NCBI GenBank assembly: GCA_900546265.1
Contig: URCA01000080.1
Location: 1-6,451 of the forward strand
Length of the DNA: 6,451 nucleotides
Origin: an uncultured Oscillospiraceae bacterium
GTDB taxonomy: Bacteria; Bacillota; Clostridia; Oscillospirales; Acutalibacteraceae
Reading direction: 5' to 3'
Positions 1 to 4,937 of the stretch are shown here, piece by piece. A program made the position numbers and the translations under genes. How positions within the stretch are numbered: the first letter of the stretch is position 1; each line of letters starts with the position of its first letter. A model generated the notes under the pieces. That model did not search any database, was not told the origin of the DNA, and worked only from the letters and a program-made list of their open reading frames with translations.

Positions 1-689
1 TGGTGCAGAAGAACAGACTGAATATCTACGACATCCCCATCGCCGAGGTGCTGGAGCAGTACATGGACGCCATCCGGCGGATGCAGGAGGTGGATTTGGA
101 CGTGGCCACCGAGTTCTTGGACATGGCAGCCCGTCTGGTGCAGATAAAATCCTCCATGCTGCTGCCCCGCCACGAGGAGGCGGAGGCGCTCAAACGGGAG
201 CTCACCGGCGAGCTTATCGAGTATAAGCTCTGCCAGGAGGCGGCCCGCCGCCTGGCCGCCCGCAACGTGGGAGGCGACATTTTCACCAGGGAGCCGGAGG
301 AGTTTGAGCCGGACATGACCTATCGCCGCACCCACGCTCCGTCCGAACTGCTGGACGCGTATCTCGCCGCGGCCGGCCGGGGCAAGCGCCGGCTTCCGCC
401 GCCGCCCCAGGCTTTCAGCGGCATCGTGGCCCGCCGGATTGTGTCGGTGTCCTCCAAGATCATTTTCGTGCTCCGCCGCCTCTACCGCCGGCCATGCGTG
501 TCCTACGATTCGCTGTTTGACTCCGCGTCCAACAAGTCGGAGCTGGTGGCCACCTTCCTGGCCCTGCTGGAGCTGGTGAAGGCCAAGCGGATCGCCGTGG
601 ACGGCGAGGGCGCGGCCCAGAACGTGCGGATGCTGGAGCGGGACAATGCCCGCCGCGCCGCGAAAAGGGGAGCTGAGCATGGAAATTAA
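1..689 (+). CDS. scpA: Segregation and condensation protein A (ScpA), 5' end missing
   Basis: ScpA is the kleisin subunit of the bacterial Smc-ScpA-ScpB condensin, which compacts and helps segregate the chromosome. The reading frame is open to the left edge. The GTG at 3 is an internal Val, not a start, because residues LNIYDIPIAEV (about 6-16) lie roughly 20-25 residues inside normal family members. The usual N-terminal FEGPLDLLL-type motif is therefore off the window. Visible parts are the N-terminal helical Smc-neck-binding region (DVATEFLDMAARLVQIKS, about 33-50), a charged middle segment, and a C-terminal winged-helix domain with VATFLALLELVKAKRIAV (about 183-200), which in the family contacts the Smc head and ScpB. 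The 228 visible residues plus the missing N-terminus fit the usual 240-260. The stop codon lies inside scpB (11-bp overlap), suggesting translational coupling. Identification is by recognised motifs. Confidence 0.95.
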   Translation, partial: VQKNRLNIYDIPIAEVLEQYMDAIRRMQEVDLDVATEFLDMAARLVQIKSSMLLPRHEEAEALKRELTGELIEYKLCQEAARRLAARNVGGDIFTREPEEFEPDMTYRRTHAPSELLDAYLAAAGRGKRRLPPPPQAFSGIVARRIVSVSSKIIFVLRRLYRRPCVSYDSLFDSASNKSELVATFLALLELVKAKRIAVDGEGAAQNVRMLERDNARRAAKRGAEHGN

Positions 690-1266
690 GGAATACCAGG
701 CGGCCATCGAGGCCGTCCTGTTCGCCAGCGGGGAGCCGGTTGCCGCCACCCGCCTGGCAGAGGTGCTGGAGTTGGATCTGGAAACCGCCGTCCGCCTGGC
801 CGACGACTGGCTGCAGGACGTCAACACCCGGGGCGGCGGCCTGCTGGCCGTCCGTCTGGGAGACAAATACCAGCTGTGCACCAACAAGACGTACGCGGGT
901 TACGTCCGCCGCGCCATGGATATCCGGCGCAACACCCCGCTGTCCCAGGCCGCTATGGAGGTGTTGGCCATCGTGGCCTATAACCAGCCGGTGACCAAGG
1001 CTTTCATCGAGCAGGTGCGCGGGGTGGACTGCGGCGCGGTGGTGCAGGGCCTGGCCGCCAAGGGCCTGATTGAGGAAAAAGGCCGCCTGGAGCTGCCTGG
1101 GCGTCCGCTTCTCTACGGTACCACGGCGGATTTTCTGCGCTGCTTCGGCGTCTCCACCCTGGACGAGCTGCCGCCCCTGCCTCAAAAAGAGGAGGACGGC
1201 ATGGTGGAAACCACGCTGGAGGAGGTCATCGAGGAAGCGGACGGCGAGCCGCCATCCGACGGCTGA
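679..1266 (+). CDS. scpB: Segregation and condensation protein B (ScpB)
   Basis: ScpB is a dimeric winged-helix protein that binds the ScpA kleisin and regulates the Smc complex. The start at ATG 679 was chosen because GGGGAG at 667-672 sits 6 nt upstream and the protein then begins MEIKEYQAAIEAVLFASGEP, the typical ScpB opening. An in-frame ATG at 646 would add 11 residues with no family resemblance. The product is 195 residues, normal for the family. The first winged helix covers about 1-85. The second contains the signature LSQAAMEVLAIVAYNQPVTK (about 88-107), followed by a VRGVD motif (113-117), and it ends with LYGTTADFLRCFGVSTLDEL (about 145-164). The acidic tail (about 170-195) is variable in the family. 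The gene overlaps scpA by 11 bp, as in many Firmicutes. Confidence 0.96.
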   Translation: MEIKEYQAAIEAVLFASGEPVAATRLAEVLELDLETAVRLADDWLQDVNTRGGGLLAVRLGDKYQLCTNKTYAGYVRRAMDIRRNTPLSQAAMEVLAIVAYNQPVTKAFIEQVRGVDCGAVVQGLAAKGLIEEKGRLELPGRPLLYGTTADFLRCFGVSTLDELPPLPQKEEDGMVETTLEEVIEEADGEPPSDG

Positions 1267-1296
1267 CGATAAAATAAGAGGGAAAGGGGCGATGGC

Positions 1297-1977
1297 GTGG
1301 CCTTTATCATCTGGCTGTCGGTTTTGGGGGTGGTGCTGCTGATTGCCCTGGCCCCCATCACCCTGCGCGCCGCGTTTGACGGCGAACTGCTGGTGCGGCT
1401 GCGCATTTACGGCATTCCCTATACGATTGCGCCCCGAAAAAAGCGAAAACGTGCGAAAGCGGCCGGGCGCAAATCCGGAAAAATTTCAAAAAAAGCGATA
1501 AAAGCCGATAAAAAGCGGCGAAAAAACGACCCCCTGAGCATTTCGCAGATGCTCAAGGAGGACGGCGTGGGCGCGGTGCTCGCCTATCTGAAGGGCATGG
1601 CGTCCCTGATGAACACGCTGGTGCGGCGGATATTAAACGCCATAACGGTGGATCGCTTTCATCTCTCCCTGACCGTGGCCGGCGGGGACGCGGCTGAGAC
1701 CGCTCTTCTCCACGCCGCCGCCTGTTCCATCGTGTTTCCCGCCTTATCTTCTATGCAATATGTGCTGAAAATCCGCCGCCGGGAGGTGCGGATTCAGCCG
1801 GATTTTGTGAATGGAGAAAACCAGGCGTCGTTTGATATCCGGCTGCGATCCTGCCCGGCGCGTATTTTGTGGGCGGGGCTGCGGTTTTTGGTGGCATATA
1901 TTGGCAATACTATCCGGGAACGGGAACAAGAAGCACAAACCGAACCGCCGCGGCCCAAGGCGCCCGCGGCGAAATGA
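1297..1977 (+). CDS. DUF2953 family membrane-associated protein
   Basis: A 226-residue protein of unknown function that I assign to the DUF2953 family by its overall pattern: an N-terminal membrane helix (about 3-22), a short segment LLVRLRIYGIPYTI, a very basic linker, an alpha/beta C-terminal part with VDRFHLSLTVAGGDAAETAL (about 118-137), and a second hydrophobic stretch (about 187-203). The GTG start at 1297 has GGGAAAGGGG ending 7 nt upstream. The nearby ATG at 1292 is out of frame and only 2 nt from that SD. The linker at about 47-77 is almost all Lys/Arg and is encoded by A-rich codons in an otherwise GC-rich gene. The tail is Pro/Ala-rich. It lies 30 bp after scpB and 21 bp before gerW. 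DUF2953 proteins often neighbour gerW in spore-formers, so a sporulation role is plausible but is inference only. Confidence 0.8.
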   Translation: MAFIIWLSVLGVVLLIALAPITLRAAFDGELLVRLRIYGIPYTIAPRKKRKRAKAAGRKSGKISKKAIKADKKRRKNDPLSISQMLKEDGVGAVLAYLKGMASLMNTLVRRILNAITVDRFHLSLTVAGGDAAETALLHAAACSIVFPALSSMQYVLKIRRREVRIQPDFVNGENQASFDIRLRSCPARILWAGLRFLVAYIGNTIREREQEAQTEPPRPKAPAAK

Positions 1978-1998
1978 CGAGTACAGGAGGAATGGCAA

Positions 1999-2418
1999 AT
2001 GGATAAGAACAACAGCGTACAGGGCCTGCTTGGCGCGTCCATGGAAAAAATCAAGGAGATGGTGGACGCCAACACGGTCATCGGCACCCCCATCAACGCC
2101 GCAGACGGCACGATTTTGATCCCGGTGTCCCGGATTTCCTACGGGTTTGCCTCGGGCGGCTCCGATTTGCCCAACAAGGCCAATGCCGAGCTGTTCGGCG
2201 GCGGCAGCGGCGCGGGCATCAACATCACGCCCATCGCCTTTCTGGTGATCGCGAACGGGGATGTCAAGCTCCTGCAGCTGGTGTCCAAGCCGGATTCCAC
2301 CGATCGCCTGGTCAACCTGGTCCCGGATCTGGTGGATAAGGTGACTGGCCTGTTCAAGAAGGACAAGGATAAAGAGAAAACCGAAGGGGAAGAGACCGAC
2401 GTCCAGCCGGAGGATTGA
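1999..2418 (+). CDS. ytfJ: GerW family sporulation protein (YtfJ)
   Basis: YtfJ/GerW is a forespore-expressed protein of endospore-formers, known from Bacillus to affect spore germination; its biochemical activity is not established. The 139-residue product matches the family along its whole length. Recognisable blocks are VIGTPINAADGTILIPVSRI (about 27-46), SYGFASGGSDLP (47-58), the glycine-rich LFGGGSGAGINITPIAFLVI (about 65-84), and GDVKLLQLV (87-95). The C-terminus is a helix followed by a Lys/Glu-rich tail (about 120-139). The start ATG at 1999 has a perfect AGGAGG (1985-1990) 8 nt upstream. There is no signal peptide or membrane helix, so it should be cytosolic in the forespore. It probably shares a transcript with the DUF2953 gene. 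No sporulation-sigma promoter could be identified in the 21-bp gap. Confidence 0.95.
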   Translation: MDKNNSVQGLLGASMEKIKEMVDANTVIGTPINAADGTILIPVSRISYGFASGGSDLPNKANAELFGGGSGAGINITPIAFLVIANGDVKLLQLVSKPDSTDRLVNLVPDLVDKVTGLFKKDKDKEKTEGEETDVQPED

Positions 2419-2439
2419 CCCGTTTCGGTGCATGTATCG

Positions 2440-2475
2440 CCACCTGCCTGCATATGTCTAGTCGTGGGTAGGTGG
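2440..2475 (+). promoter_or_regulatory. Inverted repeat / RNA hairpin covering the carboxypeptidase RBS
   Basis: CCACCTGCCTGC (2440-2451) can pair with GTGGGTAGGTGG (2464-2475) as a continuous 12-bp RNA helix (9 Watson-Crick and 3 G-U pairs) with a 12-nt loop. The 3' arm contains the only SD-like sequence before the carboxypeptidase (AGGTGG, 2470-2475) and the GTG start candidate at 2472. If folded, it would hide the initiation site. The sequence just after it, TTGATTTGTTT, is T-rich, so an imperfect intrinsic terminator between ytfJ and the carboxypeptidase is the alternative reading. The pairing is seen directly; the function is inferred. Confidence 0.5.
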
Positions 2476-3623
2476 TTGATTTGTTTAAACAGATACTCAG
2501 TGCGGCGGCCTGTCTCGGCCTTCTATTCGCGGCGGCCCCGGCGAAGGCGGAGGGGCAGAAGCCGGAAAGCCTGTCGTCCCTGTCCGCCGTGCTTTACGAG
2601 CCGGAGTCGGGACGGGTGCTGTACGAGAAGGACGCCCATACGCCCCGGCCCATGGCCAGTACCACCAAGCTGATGACGGCGCTGCTGGCTATGGAGAACG
2701 CGGCCCCTGATCAGAACGTGGTCGTGACCCGGGAAGCCATTCTGGTGGAAGGGTCGGCCCTGGGGCTGCGGGAGGGCGACAACATATCCATGCTGGATCT
2801 GGTGACCGGCCTGCTGCTGGAATCGGGCAACGACGCGGCCAACACCATCGCGCTGACCGTGTCGGGCAGCCTGCCCGCTTTTGCGGAGAAGATGAACCAG
2901 AAGGCCAAAGAGCTGGGGATGAAGGACTCGGTATTCGTTACCCCCTCCGGCCTCGACCAGGGAGGGCATTCCTCCTCAGCGTACGACATGGCCCTGCTGG
3001 GGGCGGCGGTGATGCGCAATCCGGCGCTCGCGGCCATCTGCGCCAAAAAAAGCGCGGTCATCGAGCTGGGAAACCCCAAGCACAAGGCGACGGTGGTCAA
3101 CCACAATAAGCTGCTGAACCTGTACCCCTACGCGGTGGGGATGAAGACCGGCTTTACCAAAAAATCCGGGAAGTGCCTGGTGTCCTCCGCCAAGAAGGAC
3201 GGGGTGACCCTGGTGGCCGTGACGCTCAATGGCGGGGACTACTGGAACGACCATATCAAGCTGTTCGACTACGGCTTTTCCCAGGTGGAAGCGGTGCAGC
3301 TGGAGGCGCCCTGCCTGCCCGACATCGCGGTGACAGGCGGGTGCACAAGCCGGGTGCAGCCCCGGATGGAAAAGCCGCCAGCCGTCACCCTGCTCAAGGG
3401 GGAGAAGGAAAAGCTGGTCGTGCGGGTGGAGCTGGACGCCTTCGAATGGGCGCCGGTGGCCGCGGGGCAGCCCCTGGGAAGCGTGCGGTATCTGGTGGGC
3501 GATCGGGAGTTGTGCCGTCTGCCGGTGACCGCGGCGTATACCGTGGACGCCCGGCCGGTGGCGGGCTATAAGGACCAGGCGAAGCGCTGGTTTATGAAGC
3601 TGCTGCGCGAATTGCTGCGGTAA
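2472..3623 (+). CDS. dacB: Secreted D-alanyl-D-alanine carboxypeptidase (S11 family, PBP5/DacB type)
   Basis: A serine DD-carboxypeptidase that trims the terminal D-Ala from peptidoglycan stem peptides outside the membrane. The signal peptide spans about 1-26, with hydrophobic core ILSAAACLGLLFAAA and a likely cut after AKA26. The S11 triad motifs are complete: S63-T-T-K66 (SxxK nucleophile), S118-G-N120 (SxN) and K225-T-G227 (KTG). A PBP5-type beta-rich C-terminal domain follows (about 276-361), ending in an amphipathic helix (about 367-383) that usually anchors such enzymes to the membrane. Length 383 is typical. A stop codon immediately precedes the GTG at 2472, so this is the longest start. 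TTG 2481, which has AGGTGG 5 nt upstream and keeps the whole signal peptide, is an equally good choice. The symbol follows position: B. subtilis dacB, a spore-cortex enzyme, lies between scpAB and rluB. DacF or a vegetative DacA-like role cannot be excluded. Confidence 0.93.
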   Translation: MVDLFKQILSAAACLGLLFAAAPAKAEGQKPESLSSLSAVLYEPESGRVLYEKDAHTPRPMASTTKLMTALLAMENAAPDQNVVVTREAILVEGSALGLREGDNISMLDLVTGLLLESGNDAANTIALTVSGSLPAFAEKMNQKAKELGMKDSVFVTPSGLDQGGHSSSAYDMALLGAAVMRNPALAAICAKKSAVIELGNPKHKATVVNHNKLLNLYPYAVGMKTGFTKKSGKCLVSSAKKDGVTLVAVTLNGGDYWNDHIKLFDYGFSQVEAVQLEAPCLPDIAVTGGCTSRVQPRMEKPPAVTLLKGEKEKLVVRVELDAFEWAPVAAGQPLGSVRYLVGDRELCRLPVTAAYTVDARPVAGYKDQAKRWFMKLLRELLR

Positions 3624-3670
3624 TCCGCACTTTTGCGCGCTTTGATACGACAAAGAAAAGGAAGAAAACG

Positions 3671-4465
3671 ATGGCGGAAGTACGATTGCAAAAGCTGCTT
3701 TCCGAGAGAGGTGTGGCCTCCCGGCGGAAGGCGGAGGAGCTCATCGAGCAGGGACGAGTCAAGGTCAACGGCCGGGTGGCGAAGCTGGGAGACAAGGCGG
3801 ACGATCGCCGGGACGTTATCCTGGTGGCCGGCAAACGGCTGGGCCGGGCGGAAGCGCCGGTGTACATCCTGCTCCACAAGCCCCGCGGCTATATCACCAC
3901 CATGAGCGACGAAAAGGGCCGCAAGTGCGTGGAGGAGCTGGTGCGGGACGTGGGGGTGCGGGTGTATCCCATCGGCCGGCTGGACAAGGACTCCGAGGGG
4001 ATGCTGCTGCTGACCAACGACGGGGATTTCGCCAACGCGATCATGCACCCCGCCTCCCATGTGCCCAAGCGCTACCGGGTCACCCTGCGCGCGGCCATCA
4101 GCGACGAGCAGATCCTGAAATTTGAGGAAGGGATCCTGCTGGACGGACGCAAGACCGCCCCAGCAGAGCTGACCGTCGTCAGCAAGGAGCCGGAGCGTTC
4201 CGTGGTGGAAATTGTGCTGTACGAGGGGCGCAACCGGCAGATTCGCCGGATGTGCGAGACCATGGGGCTACAGGTCGCGCGGCTGCGCCGGGTATCCATC
4301 GGCGGGGTGAAGCTGGGGATGCTGCCGGCGGGCAAGTGGCGCTATCTGGAGCCTAAGGAGGTCCGCACCCTGGTACAGGCCACCGGCGTGACCCAGAAGG
4401 TGGCCGCCGCCTACATCAAGCAGGGAAGGAGTCCCGTCCATGGTGAGCATCGAACCGGCCGATAA
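3671..4465 (+). CDS. rluB: 23S rRNA pseudouridine synthase, RsuA/RluB family
   Basis: Isomerises a specific uridine in 23S rRNA to pseudouridine (U2605 in E. coli numbering for RluB). The N-terminal S4 RNA-binding domain spans about 1-60 and begins VRLQKLLSERGVASRRKAEE. The catalytic domain carries the RsuA-family signature IGRLDKDSEGMLLLTNDG (101-118) with catalytic Asp105, then KRYRV (133-137), and the C-terminal GRNRQIRRM block (187-194 region), which helps form the active site. The 264-residue length is normal. The last 25 or so residues are a variable basic tail. The ATG at 3671 has an AAAGGAAG-type SD. The 47-bp gap after the carboxypeptidase shows no convincing promoter or terminator, so co-transcription is likely. 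RluB rather than RsuA is favoured by the gene neighbourhood. Confidence 0.93.
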   Translation: MAEVRLQKLLSERGVASRRKAEELIEQGRVKVNGRVAKLGDKADDRRDVILVAGKRLGRAEAPVYILLHKPRGYITTMSDEKGRKCVEELVRDVGVRVYPIGRLDKDSEGMLLLTNDGDFANAIMHPASHVPKRYRVTLRAAISDEQILKFEEGILLDGRKTAPAELTVVSKEPERSVVEIVLYEGRNRQIRRMCETMGLQVARLRRVSIGGVKLGMLPAGKWRYLEPKEVRTLVQATGVTQKVAAAYIKQGRSPVHGEHRTGR

Positions 4466-4772
4466 AGGGACGGCGGCGGACGGATCCGTCCGCTTGGTTT
4501 ACCGGGACGGCGGCAGGGAGTGCGGACAGGTCGTTTTTCGGACAGAGGGCCCCGGGGCTCAGCTGTTGCAGGCGACGGGGGAGAGCGCTCTCATCCTAGA
4601 CGCGCTGGTGCGCGCGGCCCTCAATGCCGCCGATTTGGCCGGCGCGCGGGAGATGGTCTGCCAGGTCCCCGCCCTATATCCCGCGCTGTCTGCCGTTGGT
4701 TTCGTCAAAAGCGACAAGGGAATGGGGATTCAAATTCGTGAATTTTTTAACCATCCCTGCTCACATCCGTAG
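4440..4772 (+). CDS. Small uncharacterised protein, possible degenerate GNAT fold
   Basis: A 110-residue protein starting at ATG 4440 inside the end of rluB (26-bp overlap), with GGAAGGAG (4424-4431) 8 nt upstream, so translation is well supported. I do not recognise a characterised function. The pattern DGGRECGQVVFR (about 23-34), a helix DALVRAALNAADL (54-66), a strand EMVCQV (71-76) and LYPALSAVGFVKSDKG (79-94) resembles the last part of GNAT N-acetyltransferases, where an L-x-x-x-GF turn is common. However, no acetyl-CoA-binding R/Q-x-x-G-x-G/A loop is visible, so enzymatic activity is doubtful. It ends EFFNHPCSHP, with one Cys near the terminus. There is no signal or membrane segment. 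It is probably the last gene of the upstream transcription unit, since a promoter starts 8 bp after its stop. Confidence 0.75.
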   Translation: MVSIEPADKGTAADGSVRLVYRDGGRECGQVVFRTEGPGAQLLQATGESALILDALVRAALNAADLAGAREMVCQVPALYPALSAVGFVKSDKGMGIQIREFFNHPCSHP

Positions 4773-4776
4773 GAAA

Positions 4777-4799
4777 AGACTTGTACTTTTTGGAAGTCT
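4777..4799. promoter_or_regulatory. Inverted repeat over the -35 region, candidate operator
   Basis: AGACTT (4777-4782) and AAGTCT (4794-4799) are exact reverse complements separated by 11 bp. One arm overlaps the -35 element and the other lies in the promoter spacer. This geometry would suit a dimeric repressor. The arms are only 6 bp and do not match a BirA or FapR site as I remember them, so chance is a real possibility. Confidence 0.3.
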
Positions 4800-4809
4800 A
4801 CGGTATAAT
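4781..4809 (+). promoter_or_regulatory. Housekeeping sigma promoter for the carboxyltransferase operon
   Basis: TATAAT (4804-4809) matches the -10 consensus exactly, and TTGTAC (4781-4786) stands at the optimal 17-bp spacing. The -35 keeps only the TTG of TTGACA, so it may be weak or activator-assisted. The region is locally AT-rich in a GC-rich window. Transcription would begin near 4816-4817, leaving a leader of about 120 nt before the ATG at 4938. It starts 8 bp after the preceding stop codon. Confidence 0.8.
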
Positions 4810-4816
4810 AGAACTA

Positions 4817-4937
4817 ATTTGCGCGACGAACCGCCCGGCTGGCGCAGAGCAGGGAAAGAGGGGGAAACCCTCCTTCCTCTCCGGCCGGAACCGGGTGGGG
4901 AAGCGCTTGGGTTTCATTCGATAGGAGGAAGCAGAGT
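4817..4937 (+). promoter_or_regulatory. Structured 5' leader with competing helices and an anti-SD segment
   Basis: The leader between promoter and ATG is rich in alternative pairings. A first stem pairs 4818-4824 with 4842-4848. CTTCCTC (4873-4879) then has three possible partners. (a) CTTCC pairs with GGAAA-type sequence near 4853-4856 as the base of a hairpin whose top is GAGGG/CCCTC (4858-4862 with 4868-4872). (b) The segment pairs with GGGGAAG (4897-4903), inside a long hairpin also held by GAAACCC/GGGTTTC (4864-4870 with 4909-4915) and CCGG/CCGG (4881-4884 with 4891-4894). (c) It pairs with GAGGAAG (4925-4931), the ribosome binding site of the carboxyltransferase, in seven Watson-Crick pairs. 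These states exclude one another, as in translational riboswitches or protein-controlled leaders. No T-tract terminator is present. I recognise no known riboswitch class. Pairings are seen; regulation is inferred. Confidence 0.5.

Noticed and set aside
646..678. Upstream ATG giving an 11-residue longer ScpB
   Set aside because: The ATG at 679 has the SD at proper distance and the family-typical N-terminus; the extension lies in scpA coding sequence.
460..1185. Long minus-strand ORF of 241 codons opposite scpA/scpB
   Set aside because: It is a GC-skew shadow of two clearly recognised genes: low-complexity Arg/Ala/Gln-rich translation, no family motif.
1292..1342. ATG five bases before the DUF2953 start opening a 16-codon out-of-frame ORF
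   Set aside because: Only 2 nt from the SD and the peptide has no sign of function; the GTG at 1297 is better placed.
1744..2433. Minus-strand ORF of 229 codons opposite DUF2953 and ytfJ
   Set aside because: Antisense to two genuine genes, with His/Gly/Arg-rich composition and no recognisable domain.
3616..3634. TGCGG-TAAT-CCGCA hairpin over the carboxypeptidase stop followed by CTTTT, as a terminator
   Set aside because: The stem is only 5 bp and the T-tract four bases, broken by G; too weak to call a terminator.
3640..3655. CTTTG/CAAAG inverted repeat upstream of rluB
   Set aside because: Five AT-rich base pairs with no promoter nearby; expected by chance.
4725..4757. GGGAT...ATCCC with inner AAATTC/GAATTT and a T6 run at the end of the small ORF, as a terminator before the new promoter
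   Set aside because: The T run lies inside the loop region, not after the stem; the inner stem is AT-only with a 2-nt loop.
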